Origin: Diphasiastrum complanatum
Lineage: Eukaryota; Streptophyta; Lycopodiopsida; Lycopodiales; Lycopodiaceae
Assembly (NCBI GenBank): GCA_029204225.1
Contig: CM055097.1
Span: 49,066,052-49,130,051, forward strand
DNA: 64,000 bases
Direction of reading: 5' to 3'
Of the stretch, positions 21,781-35,935 are shown piece after piece. Position numbers and translations under genes: made by a program. Below the pieces are notes generated by a model. That model did not search any database. It saw only the letters and a list, made by a program, of their open reading frames with translations, and was not told the DNA's origin. Positions within the stretch are counted from its first letter, which is position 1. Every line of letters begins with the position of its first letter.

Positions 21781-24490
21781 GATCATTCACAATCAGAAAG
21801 TATTGTTGTTAGCTTTCTATCAAGCTTTCAAGTTTGAACTCTCTTAAGCATTCTAGCTCAGTCTTTTAGAGATTTATTTTAGAGTTGCTATTGCGCTACT
21901 GCTAATCAGTATAGCTGTTTATTAGACTTATTCTCAGTTACTCAGAGACAACTTAGAGTGCGTGGCTTCTATTCGCTTTTGTTTTGCGCTCATTAGCATC
22001 TGATTTTGTTTTTCTGAATTAATACTATCTTCTTATTGCGTTCAGTATATGTGAGAATGCATGCATCTCTGTATTGCTTTTGTAACTAATAGAAATTGTC
22101 TGAGAATTCAATACTTTATGTTTGGCTACGTAATCACTTAGTATCTAACGATTTTAAAGTTAGTTGATAAAGATTGAACGTGATTTTCATCGCTACTGAT
22201 TTGTTCAATTTTTGATAGGCATAGTCATGCATTGGAAGTAGGAAATTTTCACATTACATAATCTATCCTATTTTCAACACCTTGTAGGTGTCTGAGACAC
22301 CCATGAAGGCAGCGATACAGTTAGGCGTCTATGACAGCCATGCTTCCTTCGAGTTAAATATTATGAATGAGTCGTAGGAACGAGTATCAGTGATAGAGAA
22401 AGAAGTTATCAGAAAGCATTCATCAGTGCAAACACACGTAAAGAAAATAGAGAATCTAGGTATTAGTTGTTGTAATAACAACAATCAGATCACGATCCTA
22501 TGCCTGAGAATGGTTCACAGTAGTAATGCACTATGTGTTGTGATCCTACTATGTTGATTACAGATTGAATAGTGTCTCTACTTCTTGAATTACTTTCACT
22601 CTAATGATCTTTGATTCTATGGAATCAGATAGTCTGATACAATGGAGTTCACGGAAGAACTCTGATTCACCGATGATGGATATTTTCATCATCTTCTTTT
22701 GTCTCTGTTATTGTGTATATAAATACATTAGTTGTAGCGGTCGTGGAGATTACAACTGTACCGTTAGAGTGAATTGTATAAGAAACATTCATGAGGGGAT
22801 GCAGTTACTGCATAGTGAATGGTGACATAGTCTGTATTAGATAGAGCAGAGCGAGAGCTTCCTATAGTGGTGACAGTCGACGCGGACATCGAGGGAGTCG
22901 GATGAGGAGTGACCGTTTGCCCTTGAGTCGATGTCGGGTAAGCCTACGTCGATCTTGCTCTGCTTTAACGTTGATGTATATTCAGACTGTTCGACTTATG
23001 TGAGTAAGGGTGCATGATGTTGTAGAGAGAGAATATTTACATAGTATAAAAAATGAATTCAGGTGAGGTAGTAGTGAAGATTAACTCCAACACGAACAAC
23101 CTTGATGAATGCCACATCGAAGAAAAAAGGGGGCTGGGAGGCAGCCATTGGAAAAAAGCCTAGAGGAGGAGGAAAGATAGAGGGCACATACATATTAGCT
23201 TACAAAAAGTGGCAGAAATGTCGAGAGCCTTGCTATGGCATAAAATATAATCCAAGCCTACAGGGTCGAAATCCATGTTCAAATAAAGAGAGAGAACCAT
23301 AGAGGGGGTTGGAGGATTGGGACAACGAATAAGTCATGGCCCAAATATTGAGAATGGACTCCATGATGCATTTGTTTTTTATTCAATAATGGCAGGGAAA
23401 ATTTTAACAGAAGAATAGTGGTACCAGTACTAATCTCGTACTATGGGAATCTAGGTGCGGCCATATCATGATAGCACACAATTATACATCAGTATTTGTA
23501 TATATGAAGCTGATGCTCTGTTTTCAAAGATGAGTCATCAAAATCAGTATTCTATTTGTGGATATGGTCGGACAAATGCTTGGATTTATCTGCTTACATT
23601 ACTGATTCATTACTATTCGTATATATTTCAACCCATCAAGCAAAATTTGATTATCTATCACAATTGCATGCTAAAAACTTGAAGAGATGGAGAGGAATGG
23701 AGCAGTCACACTTTTCTGAAGACAACGAGGAAGTTTAGTCTCCTGTGCAGCAAGGATATCCAACAATAGCACAATGGCTGGAGTTACTATTCTCTCTTTC
23801 CATATTGCTCTTGGTCATTACATTACTCTTACAAATTTTACATTCTATTATGACACTGGTTTTCTAAAGATGCTGGCAAGAGAGGATCCCTGAGTAGATT
23901 CTCTGTGCTCCATATCTCTTTGGTCAAAAGCTGCTTATAATGATGTTCTCTGGATGCTATTTCTATGATGCTAATTAGACAAATATACTCGTTCTTGCTG
24001 AATTTCTATTGTTGGTATTCAACTCATTGTTGTACTGACTGTTATTAAAATAATTTCCATTGTTGAAATATTGGAAGATCTGAACTGTTCATTCCATATT
24101 GCTATTTGCTATTGATTGTTCAATGCTGAAATTTCATGCATATATGATGCTGATCACTGTTGCTGTCAATTATTGCTCAACTATTTTCTCCAACCTTGTT
24201 GAAAACTATGCCACATTGTATTCAAGGCTTGCAAGACGGCCATGCATTGAAGAAGGGGATTTGTGACACCCCATTGAACCAATATACATATTTTTGAAGC
24301 AATATCTAAACTTTTGATATCAAGTTGCACAATTGGTTGAACCAATGCATTGTAAATATAGATTTTCGATGTTAAGGCGACTTAACATTTCTATGGCATA
24401 AATTATCTTGAACCAGTAGGAAGTGAAGAGTTACAGTAACGCACCCTTTCTAGCAGGTGTGTTGCTTTGTTTTTGCACTCTCCCTACATT
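21780..24490. other. No gene recognised
   Basis: Short open frames only (for example 22604-22825, 23102-23302, 23455-23682), without domain motifs. The first 500 bp may be LTR or leader of the neighbouring copia. I could not assign the rest. Confidence 0.5.
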
Positions 24491-24770
24491 TGAACTGGGA
24501 CATCATTAGAGGCACCGAGGTCAGCATTGCAAATTGGGGACAATAGGATTTCAAGGGCCTTGTCCTAGTAGCCTTAAATCTGAGAGATTCCCAAATCTCT
24601 CACATTAACCAATCCACGACCTCCAAGCAACTTTATGACATCATGACAGGTCTCTACAAGACTCAAGATGTCACCACAAAATTGTAATTAAGGCAAAAAT
24701 TCTTTGCTTACCAGATGTCCCAAGGTACATCAATCATGATGAGTATTGCAACAAGTTAACCTGATTTTTT
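24490..24770 (+). pseudogene. Copia gag fragment, decayed
   Basis: Plus-strand frames give LVALNLRDSQISHINQSTTS, KQLYDIMTGLYKTQDVTTKL and, after a stop, LRQKFFAYQMSQGTSI, matching the copia gag (UBN2) pattern of a helix with W/LYD followed by LRQxFF. Neighbouring domains are not visible. Confidence 0.6.
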
Positions 24771-26540
24771 ACACTAACATCCAATTGTTTGTATTTAGGT
24801 GGATGCTGATTAATGTTTGCCAAAATGTTCTTATTTGGCTTTTTTCATTAATGTCTTTATCATAAATGTTCCATATATTTATTATCAATCCTTGAGTTAT
24901 GACAGACATGTAACTGGATTTATTTTAAACTCATGTCCCAATCTCGGTTTTCTACTCAATTGATTCCCGGTTGATCTTTACGAGTCTCTTCAGAATGAAA
25001 AGTTATTGGTTGTTGAAGCCAATTGATTCGAAATTTCCTAGTACATTTGTTTAATATTTGACTATCCATCTCTACATGTCAAAATCATGTTTGCAATTGA
25101 ATATTTTGTAATGTCAAGTTATGCAGCTTAATCTCAAAACAATTATCAGCAACATTGGTGTGGATATTGATGTTTTGTAGCCCATCCAAGGATGCATTAA
25201 TTCTTTTCAATTGGTCTTCGTGTCCACAATTTGCCTCTTATAAATTTCCAATAAGCTGTTCATCGTGAAGCTCATCTCCAAACACAGGGAAGGGATATAT
25301 ATATTCATCAGCTAAACAACCTTGATGCCGCAACCGTAGTAATGAATCAGTGCACAAATTTTCTGGATTGCTCAAAGCATTCCATGACATTGAGTTTTCT
25401 TCTTATCTGCAGGTGCTTAGTCATTCACAAGCAATGCACAACTACATGCTCATATACTCAAATTCAGTAAATGCCTTCTTGTATTGAAGTCTCCTTCCAA
25501 CAAATTTATGTCCTTCATCAATAGTTTTCCTTTTTTATGAATTATGTTTTTCTAGGATATGAACCAGCATTGCATGTCAACCTTCAAATTGAATGAACGT
25601 CATTGACTTAATTAAAGCAATACTTCATCCAAAAAGGCTTGCGCAGATGCATTTAGGAGAGATTAATTCATACATTACAAGAACTGAGAACCTCTTTAAC
25701 TTCCAGCTGATTCAGGGGTCTTTGGCAAAGCCAAAACCATTCAATCTTGCCTGAAATTTAGTTGCCACTGGTTCTTTAATCACAAGCAGGAAAAGTAGCT
25801 GCTTCAAATGTCCTATGGCAGTTACTCATTCATCCAATTGGTGGAGACTTTTAGAACTGGTGGAAAAAAAATTAGCTTTGGTCAATGGCAACCTACCTTC
25901 AAAACTCTTCACATGCATTCTAGTGTGAGCATACAAGACTAGCTAAATTCTCATCTTTTTGCCAGTTATGTTTCTGTCAGACTGATATATCAAGCAAGGG
26001 TGTCAGACCAGATTTCGAACACTTAAAGTATCTTGCAGGTGAAAGCAATAAAGAGCTACAAACAATAAGAATTCCTCAAAATCTCCCAGAGAGGATCTGC
26101 TCAATATGAAATTGCTATAGCAGCCTCTCAATTTAGTTATATATGGTAACCATATATGTGAGTAAATACATCCATTGCAGCACTCTGAAATATTGAGGCT
26201 CAAAGAATATGAATATTGTACCAGGGTTTCAAAAACTTCTTAGCAGAAGCAGGTATTCATCAATCCTAGTGAGCTTGCTACCTTTTGTAAAGCTAATGTA
26301 CAGCACTCTTCCCCTTAGCTGCAAACTTGCCACACAAAAAACTTTGAGACAGCTTAGCTTGTCAAATGGTCCTGGAATGAGGCAATTGAATGGCTGGATG
26401 GAACTAAGGGGGTATTGCAAAATAGGAAGGTATGATGGCATGGTACAAATACAGTACAACTATGAGCGAGCCTTCAGTGCCATTCAACGGCTGAATTCTA
26501 AGATGAAAAAAAAGTCTCAGTCTTGATGTTGTTGGATGCA
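24770..26540. other. No gene recognised downstream of the transporter
   Basis: A/T-rich sequence containing the presumed 3' UTR of the minus-strand transporter gene near 26540 and lower. Nothing else is supported. Confidence 0.5.
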
Positions 26541-26542
26541 CA

Positions 26543-29500
26543 TTATCGCTTTTGGAAGTTGAGATATTTGATGCAGATTGCAAATGTGAAAGCAAAAATA
26601 ATGGCCAATCCGATGTGAACGGCCGCAATTGCACCCAAAAAGTCATGGTGGAAGCCAAAGTATTCATGAAGAAATACCCTTACTTCCGGTCGATCTGGTC
26701 GACCGGGGATGGTAAGACCGGTCCTAACATCACCTAGTTGGGAAGTGATCAATCCATTTAATGTCCATGCAAATGGGTCAATCCACACAAACCACCTCCA
26801 CCATATCGGGATATTCTGCCAAGGAACAAAAACATGTGAGCATCGCATGAAGCAAAATTTACAATCTCAAGAATTGCTTTGAGGATGATTTGAAACCTGT
26901 AGGCTTATTTAAGATACTTACCGGACGAGTGACTAGGTAGCCGGAGAAGAGATTCCATAAGCCAACAAAGGCTGATGACGTTATTGCTGCAAACTGATGA
27001 CTTGGAGTCAAAGATACAGCCATCATGCCATAATATGTGAAGAAGAGAAGAGTGCAGAACATGAAGTAGAGATACCAAAAGAACTTCACTGCTGTCCACT
27101 CAAAGTTGATCATGGAGTACACAAGCAGCCCATAGACAATACTTTGATAGAGCACATATGGTATTTCAATAAGAACCTGTCAAAAGATGGTCATTTGCTC
27201 AGTGAAATGTTATAACCACCGTAGGATGCAGAAGAGCACAAGTAGATACAGTGGTGCAGAAGATTTTGTACATGCTTTAGGAGATGGGTCCGTAAATCTA
27301 GTAGCCACTATATCAAATGAATGAGCTAAAGCGAGATGAAAGAAGAAAGTTGGAGCATACCTGCCCAAAAGCATAGGGGAATGCTGAATACATCCCAGCA
27401 GCTCTTTCTCTGTAGAAGACAGTTCGCTCAACCCCGACAACTGGTTGCACAGCAGATGAATTGTTCACACCGATGAAGAGAACAGCAGCGTACATAGAGC
27501 CCATTAGATTGAACAAATCTTGCTGTGTGCCCCTGCAAGCAAGAAAGTAAACTTTTAGACGTGCCATCTTTGAAATTACTTGGTGGAAAGCACATTGTTA
27601 GGTCATTGAAGAATTTAGGGTTTCGGAAACCTGTGTGTGTGGAATTTAGACTCAAATTCCATGACATTAAGCTTGCTTACCTCTTACTACCAAGGTTCCA
27701 AAATATTGTTCCGAACATGAGTGCACATACGGTTGTAAAGAACATGCGAATGACACAGTAATAAGGATTGCGCCAATATGATTTGTGTTGCTTCCAGAGG
27801 CAGGCGATGCATTGAACATTAAAAGTTTGAGAATACTCTGTGTCAAAACTTAAGTCCTTCGCATCAGGAGCTGGAGAACTTAATTGCGTTATAAGTTCCT
27901 GGTTATGCCTGCAGTCACATAGGAAAGTACTTCAATCAACTGGCAAAAGGTAGTTACCAATTCTTTACAAAATCATTATTACAGGAACGGACAATCTGTT
28001 GTTAAAAACAAATAATATTGAGCATTACATGTAGAGGGTAGAATTCTTATAGATTTCAGCAAAATCAACTCCAAGTTTGGCTTCTGCCGATTGTGAGGAA
28101 ACCTCGAGCATCCAAGTTGCTGGATTGTATCCCTCTTCGATTGCTGGAACTCCATCCACAGCCTAGAGAAAATAGAGCTGAATTAGCTTTCCAAGGACAT
28201 GCCAAAATTTATCAGAAACTGAAAAAACCAGAAAGGGCAGGCCTTTTTAACTCTGCGAGGTGAGATCATCATTGTAATTCAGTACCTGGAAGTACTCAAC
28301 CAGCTTGTGTGATCGTTTGCCAAGGGAGCCTGCATAGATTACCTGCCCTCCACGTTTCATCAGAAGAAGCTGCAGAATAATACCATGACAGGAGTTTTAG
28401 CTTGCACTAGACAGCAAGTTCTATCAAATACAAAATGTAAGAACTGATTCAGCCAGCCTTGTAAGCGACCACTACAGCCATCTAGATTCCACCATTCATA
28501 ACATGGCCATATATAAAGCAGGTGAATACAAGGAATTGATACAACTTCATCCTACCTCATCAAAAGCTTCAAAGATGTCAATGCTAGGCTGATGGATTGT
28601 GCAAACCACTGTTCGTCCAGTGTCGACCGTATTTCGAACTGTCCTCATCACAATGGCTGCAGCTCGTGCATCTAGACCTGAAGTTGGCTCATCCATGAAA
28701 ATAATAGAAGGATTCGCAACAAGCTCGACTGCTATTGTCAGCCTTTTACGTTGCTCTGTAGAGAGACCAGTCACACCAGGCAGACCAACAATGCCATCTC
28801 TAAGAGCATTTAGCTCAACCAGCTCCATGACTTCCTCTACAAACATCTGCACAGCAAAGAAGATTGTGAGCAGTTTAGTCTCCATGCCTGCCTGCACAGT
28901 ATTTCCTGACAATTTATGACAGCAAAAAATGTTCAGCTGAATGACCATGAAGAAAAGATTACACTCACCTCTCTTGTTCTCTTATCAACTTCTCTTGGCA
29001 ATCGGAGCCAGGCAGAGAAGACAAGGGACTCGTATACTGTTACTTGAGGAGAATGAATATCATTCTGTTCACAATATCCAGCAATACGAGCAAATGTCTC
29101 TTGCCTTTTGGGAAATCCAGATACGCTGATGGTGCCCTCAATATAGCCACCAGTTTTTCTTCCAGCAAGCACATCCATGAGGGTGGTCTTTCCTGCACCG
29201 CTTACACCCACAAGGGCTGTAAGCACTCCTGGCCTGAAGGCACCACTGACATCGCGTAACAGCTGCAACCTATCTTGTTCTTCACCCTGTTTTTTCATTT
29301 CCTGGAAAATTCGACATGCATGTTATTGCGATCAAAGTATACAAGAAGGCTTCTGATCGTATGGCCACTGTCAGATTTTGTTTTTCTGGGTAGATGGGGT
29401 AAGTTTCCAGATCATTAAATGGAAGTATATGAAACAGATCATTAAATGTGCAACAACCAAAAACAAGTACAGAAAAGAACTTATAGCAAAGGGTTCACTA

Positions 29501-32500
29501 CCTACCGGAGGCATGTCGACATAGTAGTTTATGTGATCAAAAGCAATAGACAATGGCTGAAAAGGTAAAACCATTCCTCTCTTTCCAGCTGCCATGGCAG
29601 CTTCAGCTGCTGCACCCAGCTGATCAGTATTTCCGTCAATTGATGATAAACTGGACCTTCTGACTTGCAATTCAGTGTCTGCAAAAATCAAGTCGGTCTA
29701 GTTAATTTTAGAAAAAGTTGATCACAGGGCATTAATCTGAACCGCAGCCTGTTCACTGATATGTAGAGTCCTAGGTCAGAAAAATACTCCTCATCTCAGT
29801 AACAAGCAAGCTGTATAGATTTTAAAATTTTCTCACAACTAATATGTGAACTTACGGCCAGGCAAAGAGTTTCCATCTGATTTTACTCCTTCCCCAGTGC
29901 GATTCAAGCGCTTCTCCTCAAGAGCTTCCTCCGTGACAATGGCTTGAGGTTTGCCAAGAGCTGTGGCATATAAGCAAAAACCCAACTTTTAGGTCCGGGA
30001 CTTCATGGATCAAAAGCACCATGCGAAGAAAAAAATGGACTTTTTTCAGTTTGCCAAAAAACTTTTATGGTCAAAACATTCTGCCTTCCAATGTCAAATG
30101 GAATTTCACTGCAAGACTTTAGGCACAGATGCTTACGATTTAAGAAGGTCAAGCCCAGAGTAAACATGACGTTGAAAACAATAGCGTATCCAACTAGTGC
30201 TCCAATACTGATCCAGTACCAGTACCAACTTGGAAAAATTCCACGAGATTTGAGGACAGCCACACCAACAGTCTCTCCACTAAGAAAAGGATTCTGCAGC
30301 ACAAAAAAGGAATTTATGCTCTTTCAAGAAAATCTCTACTATATACTGATTATGCTCCATGTATTGTTGTTGTTACAAGATTCAATAGCTGAACAAACAA
30401 ATTCATTTACCGTGTGCTGCCATCTTTTCCCTAAAAATTCATTGACAGCAATTGCATTTTGTCCATACATCAAAGGAGAAATCCAATAGCCCCAAATCCA
30501 CCAGGGATGAATGCTATCTGTACCCAATACAAGTACAATCAAAGTTTCAAGCTCAGGAAGGGAAATTTTCAGGTGCACAAAAGCTCAATAAAACCCATCA
30601 AGGTTCAGTTTGATACAAATATTTCATAGTATGAATGAGACTTTACTTCTTGATACAATGAACCCTCCAAGGACAAACACAACTAGTAGTGCAAACGCTC
30701 CAAAGGTACTTGCGACAATCATGGTTCGTCCCATGGCAGCAATGAAACGAAAGAGTCCCAGTGACATGTTATGCACAAAGAAGAGTAACATGTATTGCTT
30801 GAAAAATCTGCAGAAAAGAAGGAAATCCATCAGAAATTGGACGATTTCCTGGCAGTCATCACAATTGGTGAGACATTTAGCTCATGGAACTCAGGTTGTT
30901 CTGGCAAATTACTTACCTTCCTGGTTCTGGATCATATCCAATCACCCAGTATGTGAGGAACACCCAGAGGAAGGATTCGTAGAAGGACATGGGAACTCGC
31001 AAGACGAATGTTGGTAATGTGAATGCCCATGCAGGATAAAACTTCAGATCCCTTTGCTTGTAGAACACAGGAAGTCTCATCACAGTCAATGAAAGCTCGG
31101 CAAAACCATTGAACATGACAATGATGAGACCGAAAAATATGGCTCCCATATACTTATTTCCATCCTCCACAGTAGTATGATGCATTTTTGTTCTCAAGAA
31201 TGTTGTCATTGTGAATGTACCAAGAACTATTAGCTGCACAACAAAAATCAGAAAACGATTCTCGGCATCACTCTCCTCGACTTCCTGAACCCCTTTGAAA
31301 CCTAGAATCCACTCAAGAGGGTTTGAAAGCAGAATTTTCCTTCTTACCTGAGCTGTCTTAAACACATAAATAAAGTAGTTTCGCTTTATCAAGATCCACT
31401 CTCTTGCAAAGCAAGCTTTGAACAATTCCCACGATCCCAAGGCATATTTCTCTGTGACCAAAGCTGCAGGATGGCTTTTGGACTTATCAAAAGGCACTGC
31501 TAACTCTTCTGCAAGGCTCTGCCCTACATGAAATCTTGAGAATGCCTCTGCAAAATTCTTCACAGAAACGTACTGATACGGTTGCGATTTGTCTGCCCAA
31601 TATTGTCTTTGATCCTTTCTTGAAGTCACCTGGTAGGAAAGAAATGCCATCTTGTTAACTGTAGCAATTATAACTAAATGCTTTCAGACCTTGTTATCAG
31701 GTATTGTTTTTTTTAAACAGCTAACTGTAGTTATTTCTTACGGAACACGGAGAATCACAAAGACAGTCATCAGTCTACCGTGGATCTCATAAAATGCTTA
31801 AACCAATTCTTACCTCTTGCAAGAAGTCTGCAACACCTTTCCTCTCAGGACATTGAAATCCCACAGACCCAAAGAAATCCAGAACCAGATCGCAAGGTCC
31901 TTGATATACAATCTGGCCTTCGGACAGAAGGATAAGATCATCAAATAGAGCAAAAGTTTCTGGAGCAGGCTGCAGCAGAGAAACAACCATAGTGCCATCC
32001 ATAACGTGAACAGACTGTCTCAAGCATTTCACAATTTGGAATGTAGTTGAGCTGTCAAGGCCTGTAGATATCTCATCCATAAAAAGAGCCTTGGCAGGTC
32101 CAACCAACATTTCTCCTGTGTGCCATGAAAATCAGCAGTCAGCTTCTATTTGGCTGATCGAATTCAGCTTGAATAATCAAGAAAGTTTGCGATGACACAG
32201 TGAAGAGCACTTCAGAGTTGACCATCTCTACCCTTTTGGCCACTAAGAAAATCTTACCAGTTGTAACTCGTTTCTTTTGACCACCAGAAATTCCTCTCCG
32301 CATTTCATCCCCGACAAGTGTGTCAGCACAAATGTCAAGTCCCAAGATCTGCACATGGTTTCAAGCAAGAACAAAAAAGCAAACCCGTTCATTCATACTG
32401 GCACTGCTCCTACATTTATGAGATAAAAACTGTCGAATAAATCAGAGCCTTACTGCTAGAAATGATTCAATCATCTATATGAACACAGTACTTTATTAAA

Positions 32501-34805
32501 TAGCAAATGACTGTTTTTCTCACAAAAGAAAATCAAATTGGATGAGCAAGCAATACCTTTAAGATGTAGTCTGTGACGATGCTAGTTTCTTGACCTTCAA
32601 GAGCTGTAGCCTGCATCAAACAAATAAGTTCGTCATGGTGTGTCCTCAAAACAAACATTGTGCATAGCCTGCAAAAACAATATTCGTGCAGCTTTTTGAA
32701 ATCAATTCTTGTAGAAGGTAGCCACTTAAAATAGCAAATCCAATACAAACTAGGACCGTGACGCACCTGGATAGCTTAGAGAAAACCTAATCTCATTAAA
32801 AAAAAAGTTTCTTCAACATTCTGGAAGCCAGCCAGGTGACAACAGATGGTGGCCCGTGGGTGCTTTTGAGGTGAAACTTGAAGGTTTGTGTCAACTGTCA
32901 TATTCTAACCTTCATAAAGACATCAGTATCAGGATCGGGTTTGATTCCTGCTGCTTTTTCCCTCCTGGAAAGCTCCATGAGCATCTCTGATCACAAACCC
33001 TGGTCAGCTCAGTATGCAGCTAGGAAGGGCTGCAACCTATATTGCTACTTTGACCTTTTGACTATTGTAAGATGCTAAATTTGAACTCACCATATCTTGT
33101 GCCAACGCCTTGACAACGACCAGAAAAATCCAAGGTCTCCCTAACCGTCAGTTCTCCTATGTGTAGATCATGCTGGCTGATGTACGCAGATGTCCTTTGA
33201 GGAACAAACTCAGTTAGCTCATGCCCATTGTATGTTATCCGGCCAGAAACCTGCCAAAGTAGTGTACATCAGGCATCAACACTCGGCAGGTATCAAATGA
33301 CTACTACATTGAAAATTAACAATTCGTGAATGAAAGCTCTGCGATGAGATTATCATAAAGTGTCCAGCTAAAAAAAAAAAAATTATCTGAGATAACCAAT
33401 CATTAAAATTTTTGTCTTCATGTTTTGCAGTTGTGGCAGAACTCTTGCAAGTGGAAAATACTTCGCTAACAAACATTGGTGTGATTGGCAAATGAGTTGG
33501 GCACTTGCTACCTAATCTGTTCTCAGGAAAGATTATATAGAGGATAAAAAACAAAATTACTTTTCCAAATTTGATTTTGCGTACAACGTTCTTGGTTATC
33601 ATGGAAGGCAAACATGAAAGTTGCAACCAATCAATATCAGACAAGAAATGCTCTCTTTTAAATACTTGAACTCGTTATAGAAGTTGAACTATATATCAGA
33701 ATCAAGTCCAGCCAAGAGAAGACATACTTTCAAATCTTCATCAAGCTTCCCAGCAAGAGCTAAAAGCAAAGTTGTCTTTCCAGCATTTGGTGGTCCGAGG
33801 AGTAGTGTCATTCTGACAAAACATTGAAAAAAGCAGTTAGATGTCAATAGACGAATCTTGCAGAATGTAAGAATCGAAGCCAAAAAATAAGAATTTCTCT
33901 TCAGTTTAAGGAATCATTATTTGAGTTAATTAAGCAGCCCAACCTGGATGGCTTGATGATGCCACTGACATTGTTGAGAATATTTAAAGTTCTCTTTTTG
34001 CTTGGTAAGAGATGGAGCGAGTTCAGAACGCCCTGTGCAAAAAAGAGTACATATCAGCCTGTTATGACAGATAAGACATGTCAAGATGCACTTGCAGCAC
34101 TTGATCTAATGAAGAACTTGAAAAATAATTTGCTTCTAACTTTCCACTTCAAAAGAATGGAGTCCTTCCTGCACCTCCCTTATTCTATTGAAGTAAAACC
34201 AGTGGCAAGATTAAACCCATACCTCAATGATGTTGGCTGTATAGTTGAGAAGAGTAGGCAGAGCTCTGCTTCCAACATAAACACCTGCATTTATGTTTAG
34301 GTTCTTATAACGAACTTCAATCTTTGGCAGCTCAATTCCAACTCTGAAGAAAAGAATAGAGAGATTTGTCAGTTCTCTCGAAGCTAACATCATGGTCTTT
34401 TATATATTTTTATTTTAGCGACTCTCAGTTGATGAAAAGGCCTGCAGAGAGAGAGAGAGAGACCCACTTGTCAATTCTGTCACGAAGCTTCAACAGGAAG
34501 CGTTCATTATCTTCTTCTGTAACATGAAGGATCTTTTGGATAAACTGCTGCCTGTCTGCAATTCCAAATTTGGTGACATCAATCTCCTCGCTTATGATCC
34601 TCCCATTTTCCACATTTTTCAGTATAGCCGTCCGTATGCGATTGTATGTGGGCAGCTTTTCTATAGCTGCCCATTTCAACGCTTCTTCGTCATCTTCATC
34701 TCTGTTGACAGTGGAGGAGCGTCCAAATACGCTGTCTTCCCAATTCTTCGAGCTCATGGATCTTCTATCACCCCATAATTCACTTCCGCCTCCTGGCGTT
34801 GCCAT
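26543..34805 (-). CDS. Full-size ABCG (PDR-type) ABC transporter
   Basis: Predicted plasma-membrane ATP-driven exporter; PDR proteins move hormones, terpenoids, phenolics or wax precursors, and the substrate cannot be read here. Exons (minus strand, GT-AG throughout): 34805-34468, 34343-34223, 34032-33944, 33812-33728, 33250-33091, 32986-32910, 32610-32557, 32348-32258, 32115-31814, 31629-31348, 31233-30917, 30807-30647, 30517-30411, 30293-30137, 29960-29856, 29678-29506, 29301-28969, 28846-28556, 28369-28286, 28162-28029, 27908-27681, 27532-27361, 27176-26922, 26815-26543. They sum to 4389 nt, 1462 residues, no internal stop, usual PDR length. Domain order is NBD1-TMD1-NBD2-TMD2. NBD1: Walker [10 protein letters not shown] (189-197), SGGQ (329-332), Walker B FMDE (Asp352). 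NBD2: GVSGAGKTT (905-913), LSTEQ (1012-1016), [10 protein letters not shown] (Asp1036). The start is the first ATG after an in-frame TAG at 34851-34853 and gives the usual [20 protein letters not shown]-terminus. Confidence 0.95.
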
Positions 34806-35194
34806 TTGTATGGGGGATGCTCTGCCCTGTTGCCAATTGAGAGATTCCACCTACACTCACCAGTAGATCTTGCCCCTTTACTTGCAGAAATATAAGCTGA
34901 AGAAAGATATCCTTTATCTGCAGAAGTTGCAGCTGAAAAAAGATATTAAAGTCGTTTCTTTTAAACTTAAGATCAGCCTGAAGTATGTTGGTCTGTAGCT
35001 ACAGATCTGAACCAATTTCTTTCTATTCCCCTACTGCACTCAGACACAAGCACAGGAGCAAACCAGGTTGATAAGGGGGAAAGGCTGGCGATCGGCTTTC
35101 AGATATCATCTCTTCCAACCAAGCCTTGCATCGCCTGCTGCTATGTTTGAGCTTGCTGCTGCACACAAGAAACTGCGTGAAGGAGTAAAAAAAA

Positions 35195-35760
35195 CTCGCT
35201 CGCTTACTTGCTTGATGGCTGCAGACAAGACACAATGCGAAGAAGAGCAAAATTGCTCGCTCGCTTACTTGCTTGATTGCTGCGGACAAGAAACCGTGTC
35301 AAGAAGAGCAGAGTTGCTCGCTCGCTTGCTGCAGGAGCGAGTGGTGGGAGAGGAGAGAAGAGGAGAGAAAAGCGACGCTACTGTAATTGCAGTGGATGTG
35401 GTTGCTCCTCTACATGTTGCAATGATATAGACGGTGTTGACAACCGACCACGCATTCTAGATGCGATCCAGGAGAGGTTGAAACTGACCACCATGTGAAA
35501 AAGAGCAAAATTGCTGGCTCGCTTACTTGCTTGATTGCCAGGACAAGACACCGTGTCAAGAATAGCAGTTGCTTGCTCGCTTGCTGCAGCAGCGAGCGGT
35601 GGGATAGGAGAGGAGAGGAGAGGAGGGAAAAGCGACGTAACCGTGATTGCAGTGGATGTGGTTGCTCTACATGTTGCAATGATATATACTGTGTTGACTA
35701 CCGACCCCGCATTCTAGATGCAATCAAAGATGCGATCCAGAAGACGTTGAAACTGCTCAG
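35195..35760. repeat. Nested tandem repeats upstream of the transporter
   Basis: A unit of about 258-270 bp occurs twice (about 35243-35498 and 35501-35760; both contain aagagcaaaattgct, a GA-rich block and gcgatccag). Inside, a 61-bp unit starting CTCGCTCGCTT recurs at 35195, 35256 and 35317, and again at 35514 and 35575. It begins about 390 bp upstream of the transporter start codon, so it lies in its promoter or 5' UTR. Open frames here look like by-products of the repeat. Confidence 0.85.
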
Positions 35761-35935
35761 AAAAAGCAAACAACAGCTCTGCCCGATTGAACAAAAGCAG
35801 CTCTGGCAGCACAGCTCCTTCTGGAAGCATAGAGCGCCCATCTCATCCTCTCTCTCTATCTTGCCAGTAGATGCAGAGGTAGGCGAGAAAGCAACAGGGA
35901 GAGGAAGCTATCCTCCTCTCAATCAGTAACGGTTA

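Noticed and set aside
23102-23738. Small genes between 23.1 and 23.7 kb
   Set aside because: Short overlapping frames with no motif, no splice pattern and no repeat relationship I could see.
34806-34850. Transporter start extended upstream to a GTG at 34850
   Set aside because: GTG is not a normal plant nuclear start. The first ATG after the upstream in-frame TAG is at 34805 and gives a normal PDR N-terminus.
35068-35929. Several overlapping small open frames upstream of the transporter
   Set aside because: All arise from the tandem repeats and share repeated peptides in different frames; no start, splice or domain evidence.
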